A stretch of 64,000 nt of DNA from CAIWHR01 sp963813415 (GTDB lineage Bacteria > Pseudomonadota > Gammaproteobacteria > Burkholderiales > Casimicrobiaceae), in NCBI GenBank assembly GCA_963813415.1, contig CAWEYW010000013.1, positions 24,496 to 88,495 on the forward strand, given 5' to 3'. The notes beneath the pieces were generated by a model. It did not search any database. It was not told where the DNA came from and saw only the letters and a program-made list of their open reading frames with translations. The position numbers were made by a program, and so were the translations under genes. Shown here piece by piece: positions 16,653 to 25,445 of the stretch (position 1 is the first letter of the stretch; each line of letters opens with the position of its first letter).

Positions 16653-17603
16653 ATGCGCTACCGCATCGCCAGCCTCGTTGCATCGACCGTCTGTGCTGCA
16701 ACATTTTCGATGACTGCCCATGCGGCCGTGATCAAGGGTGACACCGGGGCGAGTCGAGGCAACAGCGATTCCGAACTCGTACCGACGGGCAAGGGCTGGG
16801 GCGAACGCCCGGCCAACTGGCACGGCAACAACAATGGGCAGGCCAGCAGGAAACCCGGCGGCACCAATGGCATTTCGTACCACGGTGGATCGGTCATGCT
16901 CGGCGGTCCGAACATCTACTACATCTGGTATGGGAACTGGGCGGGGAATACGGCGACGAGCATTCTCGACGACCTGGCAACGAACATCGGAGGCTCGCCG
17001 TATTTCAACATCAACACGAGCTACACCGACGGCAGCGGGACCAGGATCCTCAACGTGGTGGACTTCCCGGGTTCGACGACCGACAACTATTCGCAGGGCA
17101 CTGCACTGAGCGACGCGGCGGTGCAGCAGGTCGTCGCCAGTGCAATCTCATCGGGTCGCTTGCCGAAGGATCGGGAAGGCGTGTATTTCGTGCTGACCTC
17201 CGCGGACGTCAATGAAACGTCCGGGTTCTGCACGCAGTACTGTGGTTGGCACACCCACGCGGCAATTTCCGGGATCGACGTCAAGTATTCGTTCGTGGGC
17301 AATCCGGACCGCTGCCCAAGTGCCTGCGCGGCGCAGACCGTCGGTCCGAACGGGAATGCCGGCGCCGACGCAATGGCCAGCATCATCGCCCACGAGCTGG
17401 AGGAAGCGACCACCGATCCCGACCTGAATGCGTGGTACGACCAGCGCGGGCAGGAGAACGCCGACAAGTGTGCGTGGACCTTCGGCACCACTCAGGTCGC
17501 GTCGGACGGCGCGAAATACAATATGACCTTGGGAAACCGGCAATACCTCATCCAGCAGAACTGGGTGAATGCGTCGGGCGGCTACTGCGCCGTGAAGTAC
17601 TGA
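16653..17603 (+). CDS. Secreted EXORDIUM/Phi_1-family protein
   Basis: A 316-residue exported protein with a signal peptide (residues 1-24, cleavage after AHA). The body follows the plant EXORDIUM/phosphate-induced protein 1 pattern: YHGGSVMLGG, YYIWYGNWAG, VYFVLTSADV, CTQYCGWHTH, a CPSAC pair, then AHELEEATTDPDLNAWYD and the YNMTLGNRQYLIQQNWVN end. The HEL segment resembles a metal-binding helix, but no enzyme activity is established for the family to my knowledge. GGAGG lies six bases before ATG 16653; the longer frame upstream is not protein-like. NTF2-like and PAS genes follow closely and may be cotranscribed. Bacterial members exist but are uncharacterised. Confidence 0.88.
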   Translation: MRYRIASLVASTVCAATFSMTAHAAVIKGDTGASRGNSDSELVPTGKGWGERPANWHGNNNGQASRKPGGTNGISYHGGSVMLGGPNIYYIWYGNWAGNTATSILDDLATNIGGSPYFNINTSYTDGSGTRILNVVDFPGSTTDNYSQGTALSDAAVQQVVASAISSGRLPKDREGVYFVLTSADVNETSGFCTQYCGWHTHAAISGIDVKYSFVGNPDRCPSACAAQTVGPNGNAGADAMASIIAHELEEATTDPDLNAWYDQRGQENADKCAWTFGTTQVASDGAKYNMTLGNRQYLIQQNWVNASGGYCAVKY

Positions 17604-17613
17604 GCGGACGCTG

Positions 17614-18108
17614 ATGCGGCACGCAACTCCGCTGGCGCTCGCGCTGGCGGCTTTGCTTTTGGTCATTCATGGCGCGTCCGCGCAACCGGCGCGCGTGCCC
17701 ACCGTGACGCGCCTGGTCAAGGCCTTCTCCGAGCTCGAATCGACCATCGATGCGCGCCTCGCGGCGGGCGACGCGACGGCCCTCGGCGCCATGCTGACGG
17801 ACGACTTCGAGCTTCGCAGCGCGCCAAGCGCCGGCACGCCGATCGCCCGCGCGGACTGGATCAAGCGTGCGCCAACGGGTGCGAGATCTCCGGTGACCAA
17901 CGAGCAGATGGCGGTGCATGATTACGGGCCGGTTGCCGTCGTGAGCTTTGTCAAGGCCGGGCAGGCGCGCGCGGCCGGTCGCATCTTCGTCGTCGACGTG
18001 TGGCAGCGCGACGGCGAAAGCTGGAAGCTGGCGACCCGCTACGCCAGTTCAGGAGTGGCCTCCCCGAGCCTGATGTCACCCGCGCCGACGATCGAAAAGC
18101 GCTTCTGA
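17614..18108 (+). CDS. Exported NTF2-like (SnoaL/DUF4440) protein
   Basis: A 164-residue protein with a signal peptide (about 1-23, ending GASAQP) and a cone-shaped NTF2-like fold recognisable from LESTIDARLAAGDATALGAMLTDDFELR followed by the strands AVVSFVKAGQ, RIFVVDVWQRDG and SWKLATRYAS. Such domains bind small ligands or act as enzymes; no catalytic set can be assigned. It begins 10 bp after the Phi_1 gene and is likely cotranscribed with it. Confidence 0.75.
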   Translation: MRHATPLALALAALLLVIHGASAQPARVPTVTRLVKAFSELESTIDARLAAGDATALGAMLTDDFELRSAPSAGTPIARADWIKRAPTGARSPVTNEQMAVHDYGPVAVVSFVKAGQARAAGRIFVVDVWQRDGESWKLATRYASSGVASPSLMSPAPTIEKRF

Positions 18109-18122
18109 CACACGGATGCTCG

Positions 18123-18551
18123 ATGGCTCAGCCTGAACCTGGCGACCTTCCGGAAGGTCTGGCGACCCATGTGATCGCCGATGCTGCCGATGCAATGATC
18201 TTTGCGGATCGCGCCGGCATCATCCGGATCTGGAATGCGGCAGCGGAAGCGGTGTTCGGATTCAGCGCTGCGGAAGCGATCGGCCAGAGTCTCGACCTCA
18301 TCATTCCCGAACGCCTGCGCCAGGCGCACTGGACCGGCTTCCAGCGCGCCGTCGACAGCGGCACGACGCGCCTCGGGGGGCGCGCAACAGTCACGCGCGG
18401 ACTGCACAGGAGCGGGCAGAAGCTTTACGTAGAGATGAGTTTCGCGCTGGTGCGCGATGCGTCCGGTGCGGTAGCGGGCTCGGTTGCGATCGCGCGCGAT
18501 GGCACGGAGCGCTACGAGCGGGACCGCGCGCAGCGCAGCGCCACGCCCTGA
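18123..18551 (+). CDS. Stand-alone PAS domain protein
   Basis: A 142-residue cytoplasmic protein consisting almost only of one PAS domain: ADAMIFADRAGIIRIWNAAAEAVFGFSAAEAIGQ, then SLDLIIPERLRQAHWTGF and the strand LYVEMSFALVRDASG. There is no output domain, so it would act as a separate sensor or binding module. The start at 18123 is 14 bp after the NTF2-like gene. Partner unknown. Confidence 0.85.
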   Translation: MAQPEPGDLPEGLATHVIADAADAMIFADRAGIIRIWNAAAEAVFGFSAAEAIGQSLDLIIPERLRQAHWTGFQRAVDSGTTRLGGRATVTRGLHRSGQKLYVEMSFALVRDASGAVAGSVAIARDGTERYERDRAQRSATP

Positions 18552-18677
18552 GCGGGACCTGGGGCCACGGCCCAGGCAGCGCGGCCGGTCGCACTCGGGC
18601 CACCCCGACAGCCTCCATTTCCATGGAGCCGCGGTTCGGTGACAATCGCCACCAGGCAGTCACGACGCGGAGCGAGC

Positions 18678-19862
18678 ATGCAGCTGTCCACCAAAGTCGC
18701 GATCGTCGGCGCGGGTCCGGCGGGTCTGTTGCTGTCGCATCTCCTGCATCAGCGCGGGATCGAGTCTGTCGTGCTCGAGAACCGCAGCCGCGAGGCGATC
18801 GAGGGCACCATCCGCGCGGGTGTCCTGGAGCAGGGCACGGTGGACACGCTCATCGAGGCGGGCGTGGGCGAGCGCATGCAGCGGCAGGGCTTCGTGCACC
18901 ACGGGATCGAGCTGCGCTTTGGCGGCCGTGGTCACCGGATCGACATGCACGAGCTCACCGGCGGCCGGGCGATCACCGTGTACGCCCAGCACGAGGTCAT
19001 CAAGGATCTCGTGGCCGCGCGACTGAACGCTGCGGGGCAATTGCTGTTCGAGGTGGATGGCGTCAGCGTGCGCGATTTCGACACCGATCGGCCATCGATA
19101 CGCTTCCGGCATGACGGCGAGGTCCACGACCTGGACTGCGATTTCATCGCCGGCTGCGACGGTTTCCACGGCGTGTGCCGGCCGGCGATTCCCGCCAAGC
19201 AGCGCCGCGAGTTCACGCGCGTCTACCCGTACGGGTGGCTCGGTATCCTCGTCGAGGCACCGCCCTCGGCGAAGGAGCTCATCTACGCGTACCACGATCG
19301 TGGCTTCGCCCTGGTTTCGATGCGCTCGCCGGCGATCCAGCGCCTCTACATCCAATGCAATCCGAACGACGACATCGCCAACTGGCCGGACGAGCGTATC
19401 TGGGGTGAGCTGCACGCTCGCCTCGCGACCGACGATGGCTGGCAACTCGCCGAAGGGCCGGTGCTGCAGAAGGGCATCATCTCCATGCGCAGCTTCGTCG
19501 TCGAGCCGATGCAGTGCGGCCGGTTGTTCCTCGCCGGCGATGCCGCGCACATCGTGCCCCCGACTGGAGCCAAAGGCCTCAACCTCGCCGTCGCGGACGT
19601 GCGGGTGCTCGTGCAAGCGCTCGAGCGATATTACGCATCGGGAAGCATGGAGCAGCTGCACGGATATTCCCAGCAATGCCTGCGGCGCGTATGGCGGGCG
19701 GAGCATTTCTCGTGGTTCATGACATCGATGCTGCACCACGCGTCCGGCGAGGATGCCTTCCAGCAGCGCCTCCAGCGGGCGCAGCTCGACTACGTGGTGA
19801 GCTCGAGACCCGCGGCAACCAGTCTCGCGGAGAACTACGTCGGCCTGCCCTTCGATAGCTGA
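18678..19862 (+). CDS. pobA: 4-hydroxybenzoate 3-monooxygenase
   Basis: A 394-residue FAD-dependent aromatic hydroxylase, the same length as Pseudomonas PobA. It converts 4-hydroxybenzoate to protocatechuate using NADPH and oxygen. Visible are the FAD motif VAIVGAGPAGLLLSHLL, the DG motif region CDFIAGCDGFHGVCR and the ribityl-binding LAGDAAHIVPPTGAKGLNLA. ATG at 18678 has GGAG a few bases upstream; the longer frame would add 13 unlikely residues. No pobR or protocatechuate ring-cleavage genes are nearby, so the lower pathway must lie elsewhere. Confidence 0.96.
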   Translation: MQLSTKVAIVGAGPAGLLLSHLLHQRGIESVVLENRSREAIEGTIRAGVLEQGTVDTLIEAGVGERMQRQGFVHHGIELRFGGRGHRIDMHELTGGRAITVYAQHEVIKDLVAARLNAAGQLLFEVDGVSVRDFDTDRPSIRFRHDGEVHDLDCDFIAGCDGFHGVCRPAIPAKQRREFTRVYPYGWLGILVEAPPSAKELIYAYHDRGFALVSMRSPAIQRLYIQCNPNDDIANWPDERIWGELHARLATDDGWQLAEGPVLQKGIISMRSFVVEPMQCGRLFLAGDAAHIVPPTGAKGLNLAVADVRVLVQALERYYASGSMEQLHGYSQQCLRRVWRAEHFSWFMTSMLHHASGEDAFQQRLQRAQLDYVVSSRPAATSLAENYVGLPFDS

Positions 19863-19974
19863 CATGCAGCCGGACGGCGCCGACGATCGGGATCAGTCGA
19901 AAGAAGTTGATATCGCAACATGAAATCTTGCGATCATCGCGGTTGCGGGTTTTTTCGAACACGAGGAGAAGCAT

Positions 19975-20121
19975 ATGTCGAAGGGTCAGGGAGGTACGTT
20001 CCGCGGCCATAACGCCAAGTCGGGTCCGTCGCAGCAGATACCGGGCGAGAAGCGCAAGCCGGCCGCGCCCCCCGCGCCGCGCATGGGTCCGCGGCCGAAG
20101 GCGAGCACGAAAGGGCGCTGA
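19975..20121 (+). CDS. 48-residue basic small protein
   Basis: A very short gene, MSKGQGGTFRGHNAKSGPSQ to KASTKGR, preceded by an excellent ribosome site (GAGGAG six bases before ATG). It is rich in Gly, Lys, Pro, Arg and Ser and lacks hydrophobic residues, so it is probably disordered. The strong start signal argues for a real gene. No family recognised; nucleic-acid or ribosome association is a guess from charge. Confidence 0.6.
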   Translation: MSKGQGGTFRGHNAKSGPSQQIPGEKRKPAAPPAPRMGPRPKASTKGR

Positions 20122-20185
20122 TCAGGGGTCTTCGGGGCGCTGCGCAACGCGCGTCCGCATTGCCACGCCCGCTCTCTGGCGGGCG

Positions 20186-20212
20186 TAAAAAGGGCCGGCG
20201 ATCGCCGGCCCT
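20186..20212 (-). terminator. Rho-independent terminator of the ABC binding-protein gene
   Basis: A perfect 22-nt palindrome AGGGCCGGCGATCGCCGGCCCT is followed on the minus strand by TTTTTA. It lies about 20 bp beyond the stop of the minus-strand substrate-binding-protein gene. Confidence 0.85.
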
Positions 20213-20232
20213 CACCTGCATGCCGACTGCGC

Positions 20233-21267
20233 TCACTGCCTGGGCTTGTAGGGCCCGAGTTCCTTCAGGGCTGCATTCACGAATGACGTATCGGTCACCT
20301 GTTCGACGGTGACGTTCCCTTCGATCAGGCCGCGGTCCCGGAAGAACTGCAGATCGTGGCGCAAGCTCGCCTCGCCGAGCTTGCCTTCGGGATTGACGCC
20401 GTTGGGCGTGATCGAGGCATATACCTTGGGGTCCTTGATGTTCGTGGCCTTGGTGAGGATGTCGATGATCTCCGGGGCGTTCGGGCCGGCGAGCTTCCCG
20501 CCCTTGAGCGCATCGTTGTAGTCGCGGACCCCGCGGATGTACGCCTTCATGAACCTGCGTCCGACGTCCGGCTGCTCCTTGATGAACTTGCCGCCGTAAA
20601 GGATCACCGCGACCTGCTGGTTGGGGTAGATGACATCCCCCGGGCCGTAGCGCACCGCGACACCGAGCTGCTCCGAGCGCGTTGCGGAGGGCTCGGTCGT
20701 GACGCTCGCGTCGATGGCCTTGTTCTGGAACGCGAGCACATGCTGCGGAAAGCCCATGTACACGACGTCGATGTCGGTCCATTTGAGCCCGCCTTTCTTG
20801 AGTGCCTCGTTCAGAGTGGCATCCGTGGTGGTGCCCTGCGCCGGCAGTGCGATCTTCAGGCCCTTCAGGTCGGCGAAGCTCTTCACCTTGCCTGAGTCGA
20901 CGAGATCCTTCCGCACCAACAGCGACAGGTAGCCGTACCCCGGGGGCATCGAACCCTTGTCCGCGACCATGCGCACATCGAGGCCGCGCGCGACGGCATT
21001 GAAGAATCCGGCGGCCGGGGCGCCCGCGCCGACCTCCAGTTGCCCCGTCCCCAGCGGCGCGATCATTTTCGCGGCCGAATCGAACGACGTGAATTCGACC
21101 TCGAGGCCTTCTGCCTTGAAATAGCCTTTCGCGTCGGCGATGAACAGCGGGGCGTCGCTGCTGCTGTTGGTGGTGCCAACGCGCACGGGTGCGGCATGGG
21201 CGAGCCCCGCCAGCGCGACGACCGACAGCGCCGCGAGCGCGCCGCGCAGGATTGCAGTTGCTTTCAT
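20233..21267 (-). CDS. ABC transporter substrate-binding protein (NitT/TauT type)
   Basis: A 344-residue periplasmic binding protein with signal peptide (1-25, ending LAHAAP) and the SsuA/ThiY/NitT-like fold: VRVGTTNSSSDAPLFIADAKGYFKAEGLEVEF, then AAKMIAPLGTGQLEVGAGAP and LKGLKIALP. Family ligands include sulfonates, nitrate, pyrimidine precursors and aromatic acids. It lies 169 bp downstream of the Rieske oxygenase gene on the same strand, which suggests the ligand is an aromatic acid substrate of that oxygenase; no permease or ATPase is adjacent. Followed by a strong terminator. Confidence 0.92.
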   Translation of the reverse strand: MKATAILRGALAALSVVALAGLAHAAPVRVGTTNSSSDAPLFIADAKGYFKAEGLEVEFTSFDSAAKMIAPLGTGQLEVGAGAPAAGFFNAVARGLDVRMVADKGSMPPGYGYLSLLVRKDLVDSGKVKSFADLKGLKIALPAQGTTTDATLNEALKKGGLKWTDIDVVYMGFPQHVLAFQNKAIDASVTTEPSATRSEQLGVAVRYGPGDVIYPNQQVAVILYGGKFIKEQPDVGRRFMKAYIRGVRDYNDALKGGKLAGPNAPEIIDILTKATNIKDPKVYASITPNGVNPEGKLGEASLRHDLQFFRDRGLIEGNVTVEQVTDTSFVNAALKELGPYKPRQ

Positions 21268-21436
21268 TGAATGACTCCTCCTCGATGAGACACAGGTCTG
21301 TGCCGGTTGTGTGATGCGTTCCTGGTGGTCATGCGCTCCCGCGCGTGCAGGACGCGTTGGCGCTGTGTCCAGCGCATCGTACGCTGCGAAGGGCAGTCAG
21401 CGCCTGCGCGCCGGCGCTCACCCCGTGCCGCGCCGG

Positions 21437-22717
21437 TCAGATGCTCACCGGGCTGGTATCAGGATGGGCCACGAGCGCCTCGCGCGCGCCGTCCTTGAAG
21501 GCAACGCCGTGCGGCAGCAGGAGCGACGCCGAGCGCACGCGCTGCGCCTGTGGGTCGGCGCCCGGCGGGATCGGTTGCTTTTCCAGGTTGCGCGCGGCTT
21601 TCATCAGCCGATGCCGCGCCATGATGATGCCGTTGTCGGTCGAGACCAGATTCTCCTTCGTCCGGTCCTGGATCGGCCCCATGCTTTCCTGCACCGACGC
21701 GTCCTGCATGCTGATGCCCTTCACGCCGCTGAAGCTCCTGCGCGCCTTCTGCGCGGTGCGGTCGATCTCGTAATCGTTGTCCTTGTTCGCCTTCGCGCGG
21801 TACGTGCCCGGGATCGTCTCGCAATGAATACCCTTGCCCTCGCGCATCGGCCCGAGCTCGTCCTCCGACAACGGGCGGGCAGGATGCCAGTTCATGCTGA
21901 ACGCCCAGCAATGCTCGTCGTCGATCGGCACCCACGCATGCCCGCCGAGGCTGGCCGTACCGAACGGTGGGATGATCGTGTACCACGGCATGATCCACTG
22001 CGTGATGCGCCAGTAGTAGTTGTCCGCATCGCCCTGGCGGCGGGCGCCGATCAACAGGCCGCCCGCTGATTCGACGACCTCGAACTTCGGGCTCTTGTCC
22101 GCGAGATAGCGCGCGCTGCGCTCGTTGCCGAGCCAGCTGTCGTGGTGCAGGTCGTACTGGTGCAGGAACGAGACGTGACTCGAGTCGATGCCCCCTTCCA
22201 TCGCCTGCAGATAGTTGCACTCCTGCAGGCGCTTGGAGATGAATCGCCGGTCCGGCGGCACCGTCGCCCATTCGAGCTCGGGCAGAGGCGGCTGGAAGTC
22301 CGGTGGGCCCATGTACGTCCAGATGATGCCGCCACGCTCGATGCACGGGTACGCGGTGACCTTGATCTTCGCGCAGAAGCCGCTCTCGGCGGGCTCCGAT
22401 GGCACGTCCACACATTGTCCGGCAACGTCATACTTCCAGCCGTGATACGGACAGCGGATGCCGCTTTCCTCATTGCGTCCGAACCACAGCGACACGCCCC
22501 GATGCGCACAGAACTCGTCGATGAGCCCGATGCGATCCTGCGAATCGCGGAAGGCGATCAGGCGCTCCGAGAGCAGCGTCACCCGCACCGGCGGACAATC
22601 GGCTTCGGGCAACTCTTCCGCCAACAACGCGGGGACCCAGTACCGACGCAGCAGGTTGCCCATGGGCGTGCCCGGGCCGGTCTGCGTCAGGAGGTCGTTC
22701 TGTTCTCGAGTGAGCAT
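21437..22717 (-). CDS. Rieske aromatic ring-hydroxylating oxygenase, alpha subunit
   Basis: A 426-residue oxygenase. The N-terminal Rieske [2Fe-2S] site is CAHRG followed by CPYHGWKYD (Cys-X-His and Cys-X2-His), and the mononuclear iron site is IDSSHVSFLHQ (two His four apart) in the C-terminal catalytic domain. The overall pattern, starting MLTREQNDLLTQTGPGTPMGNLLRRYW, resembles phthalate 4,5-dioxygenase/vanillate-demethylase-type oxygenases. It needs a separate reductase, which is not encoded nearby. Clustered with an ABC substrate-binding protein. Substrate uncertain: phthalate-like acid or methoxylated aromatic. Confidence 0.93.
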   Translation of the reverse strand: MLTREQNDLLTQTGPGTPMGNLLRRYWVPALLAEELPEADCPPVRVTLLSERLIAFRDSQDRIGLIDEFCAHRGVSLWFGRNEESGIRCPYHGWKYDVAGQCVDVPSEPAESGFCAKIKVTAYPCIERGGIIWTYMGPPDFQPPLPELEWATVPPDRRFISKRLQECNYLQAMEGGIDSSHVSFLHQYDLHHDSWLGNERSARYLADKSPKFEVVESAGGLLIGARRQGDADNYYWRITQWIMPWYTIIPPFGTASLGGHAWVPIDDEHCWAFSMNWHPARPLSEDELGPMREGKGIHCETIPGTYRAKANKDNDYEIDRTAQKARRSFSGVKGISMQDASVQESMGPIQDRTKENLVSTDNGIIMARHRLMKAARNLEKQPIPPGADPQAQRVRSASLLLPHGVAFKDGAREALVAHPDTSPVSI

Positions 22718-22967
22718 GGCGTTCGACCGTGGTTAGCCCGACATGATAGTCGGCGAGCCCAGCCGCCGCCAAGAACCGAGCGTGCAGACCGGACGTCTAA
22801 TGAACAACGACCCTGCCGGTGTTCGCCCCGTGATGGCGAGCGGCGGTGCAGGGATTCATCCGCGGTCGTGGAATGACGTTGCTACGGAACCAATCCGCGC
22901 ACAAAGCCGCGCGCGCATCCGTGCCTCTCAGACCTGCCGCCACGGAACGATCGTGAAAGGAGCATTC

Positions 22968-23486
22968 ATGATGCCGGTACGAATTGCACGTTCGGCGGTT
23001 CTCGCCACCGCCTTGATCGGCGCAGGTGTCGCCATGGCGCAGCCCGGCGAGTTGCAACCGCGCTCGCAGAACAACGTCGAGTATGTCACGGGCGGGGTCG
23101 GTACCGAGGAGCAGGCCGCCCTGAAGGAGCTGGGACACGAAGGCTATACGCTGAAGCTGGTTTTCGCCGAGCGCGGCACCGGCGCCTACCTGGCCAACGT
23201 GCATGTAATGGTCGCCGACACCAGTGGCAGGACCGTGCTCGACGCGATGGCCGACGGGCCCGCCTTCTACGCGAAGCTCCCCGCGGGACACTACCGCGTC
23301 ACCGCCGAGCACGCCGGGATGCGCCAGACGTCTACGGTAAGTACCGGGCAAGGCGGGCCGGTGACGATCACGTGGCCCGCCGAGCCCGGCAGCGCCGCCG
23401 AGCCCGCCGACACGCGTGCCCCTCATGGTGACGCTCCTCCGCTCGCGCCAGCGCACGCGGGCGAGCCGGTGGGTCGCGGTCGCTGA
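22968..23486 (+). CDS. Exported hypothetical protein with carboxypeptidase-regulatory-like fold
   Basis: A 172-residue protein with signal peptide (ALIGAGVAMAQP, about residues 1-25), a region like that of small exported proteins acting on stress (YVTGGVGTEEQAALKELGHEGYTLKLVFAE), then a beta-sandwich-type stretch VHVMVADTSGRTVLDAMADG and ending in a Pro/Ala/Gly-rich tail. AAAGGAG precedes ATG 22968 with good spacing; Met 22971 follows directly. The role is unknown; the fold call is tentative. Confidence 0.65.
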   Translation: MMPVRIARSAVLATALIGAGVAMAQPGELQPRSQNNVEYVTGGVGTEEQAALKELGHEGYTLKLVFAERGTGAYLANVHVMVADTSGRTVLDAMADGPAFYAKLPAGHYRVTAEHAGMRQTSTVSTGQGGPVTITWPAEPGSAAEPADTRAPHGDAPPLAPAHAGEPVGRGR

Positions 23487-23520
23487 GGCTCGAAGGCGGT
23501 ACGCAGCGCGGCCGTGGCTC

Positions 23521-25254
23521 CTACGCCGCGGGCGTGGAGCGTGATACTGCTGCAGCGGGGGACACGGCGTCGCTCGCCGCCCGTTTCACGAAGCGCCTGA
23601 GGAACGTTCGCGTCTGTCCGTCGGGGAACACCACGTCCAGGTGTTCCGCCGTCCTGGCGACGATCTGCCCGTCGCCGTAGCGCGGCACGCGCACCACGTC
23701 ACCGACGTCCAGCACCGGTCGCCGCGGCGCTCGGGCGCGCGGCTTGCGCGGCGTCGGCTGCGTACTGTCCGCAATCGCAACGGCGAGCCTGCGCTCGGGC
23801 GGATCGACGCAGTTGTCGCAGCTCCCGCAACGCTCGTCCTCGAGTTCCTCGCTGAAATACTCGAGCAGCACGCGCCAGCGGCAAAAGCCGGTTTGCGCAT
23901 AGAAGATCATGCGTTCGAGCATCGCACGGTCGTTTTCGCTCTTGGCCTCGTAATCCCGCGCGAGCCTCGCGAGACGTGCTGCGTCGATGTCCGGCACGAG
24001 CAGCTGATAGCGCATGGTGCGCTTCTGACGGACGATCTTCGCGTCCTTGAGGAGCTTCAGCGCAACGCGAGCCTTGTTCTGCGGCACCTCGTTGACGACG
24101 GCGCGCAGCTGTGTGGCCGACACGGGCTTGGTCGCCGCACGCTGCGCGACGAGCGCGTGGTGCACCGCACCGATTTCGTCCACCGATGGATACCGTCCTG
24201 CAAGAAAGAACTGCTGCACCCGCTTGTCCTTGACGTCGTACAGCAGCGTGCACTGGGCAACGTCGCCGTCGCGACCGGCCCGTCCCGACTCCTGGTAATA
24301 CGCCTCGAGGCTCGCCGGCACATGGTAATGAATGACGAAGCGGAGGTCGGGCTTGTCGATGCCGAGGCCGAACGCATTCGTCGCCACCATCACGCGGATC
24401 TCGTCCGCCATGAACGCATCCTGGTTCGCCTGGCGCTCGTGCGCATTCAACCGGCCGTGATAGATGGACGCACTCTCGCCGGCCTGAAGCAGCGCCTCGC
24501 ATGCGGCTTCGGTCTCACGGATGGTCGCGCAGTAAACGATACCCGCACCGGCGGTCTCGCGCACGAGCTGGAGCAGACGCGCCGTCTTCTCGGCGTCGTT
24601 GGTGACGTGCACGACCCGGTAATGCAGGTTGGGCCGGTACATTCCGGTGTTGATCACCTGCATGCGCGGGCGCCCGAGCTGCTTCACGATGTCGGTCACG
24701 ACGGCCGGCGTCGCCGTTGCCGTTAGCGCAAGCACCGGCGGGTCGCCCAGCGCACCGATCGCTCCGGCCAGTTCCAGGAAAGCGGGACGGAAGTCATGTC
24801 CCCATTGCGAGATGCAGTGAGCTTCGTCGACGACGAACAGCGCGGGTGGATGGACGTTGAGCGCGGCCACGAAGCGCTCGTCGGTGAGCCGTTCTGGTGT
24901 CGTGAAGATGATCTGGAGCTCCCCGGCCGCGATGGCATCCAGAGCTTCCTGCTCCTCGCGCGCGTTCAACGTGCTGTTGAGCTGCGCCGTGCGCACGTCC
25001 GCTTCGACGAGCTTGTCCACCTGATCCTTCATGAGCGCGATCAACGGCGAAACGACCACGGTCGCACCGGGCAGATGCAATGCCGGCAGCTGGTAGCACA
25101 GCGACTTGCCGGCGCCGGTCGGCATGATGGCGAGGGTGTCCTTGCGCACAAGAACGCGCGCGATCACTTCCTGCTGGCCCTCGCGCAAATGGGCGATGCC
25201 GAACGTTTCGCGCAGGGTCTTTCTGATCGCATGCGCCGGAATCGGCGGGGTCAT
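23521..25254 (-). CDS. recQ: RecQ-family ATP-dependent DNA helicase
   Basis: A 577-residue 3'-5' helicase. Walker A is MPTGAGKSLCYQLPAL, the DEAH box is VVDEAHCISQWGHDFR, and motif VI is QESGRAGRDG. The zinc site of the RecQ-C-terminal domain is present (FCRW...CGSCDNC). Instead of an HRDC domain, the last 60 residues form a small beta-rich domain (LDVGDVVRVPRYGDGQIV...VFPDGQTRTFL), reminiscent of DUF3553. The start at 25254 (MTPPIPAHAIRKTLRETFG) is chosen over the longer frame beginning at 25377. RecQ helicases process recombination and stalled-fork intermediates; this lineage may be a RecQ paralogue. Confidence 0.93.
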   Translation of the reverse strand: MTPPIPAHAIRKTLRETFGIAHLREGQQEVIARVLVRKDTLAIMPTGAGKSLCYQLPALHLPGATVVVSPLIALMKDQVDKLVEADVRTAQLNSTLNAREEQEALDAIAAGELQIIFTTPERLTDERFVAALNVHPPALFVVDEAHCISQWGHDFRPAFLELAGAIGALGDPPVLALTATATPAVVTDIVKQLGRPRMQVINTGMYRPNLHYRVVHVTNDAEKTARLLQLVRETAGAGIVYCATIRETEAACEALLQAGESASIYHGRLNAHERQANQDAFMADEIRVMVATNAFGLGIDKPDLRFVIHYHVPASLEAYYQESGRAGRDGDVAQCTLLYDVKDKRVQQFFLAGRYPSVDEIGAVHHALVAQRAATKPVSATQLRAVVNEVPQNKARVALKLLKDAKIVRQKRTMRYQLLVPDIDAARLARLARDYEAKSENDRAMLERMIFYAQTGFCRWRVLLEYFSEELEDERCGSCDNCVDPPERRLAVAIADSTQPTPRKPRARAPRRPVLDVGDVVRVPRYGDGQIVARTAEHLDVVFPDGQTRTFLRRFVKRAASDAVSPAAAVSRSTPAA

Positions 25255-25445
25255 GGGCGAAGTCCCGGTCGCAGCGAATGACGAAGTGCGTGGATGGACA
25301 CGCCGGCAGGTCGTGACCGCGGCACCGATGGGCAAAAAGGCCCGGGCGGTCTGTAATTTTTGCGTGCGGTCGCGCACGCCGGACGCGCCATGCTCGTGCT
25401 GACTGGCGTGCTGGTCGAAAGGTCGCCGGTGGCGTTCTGGCGCGC

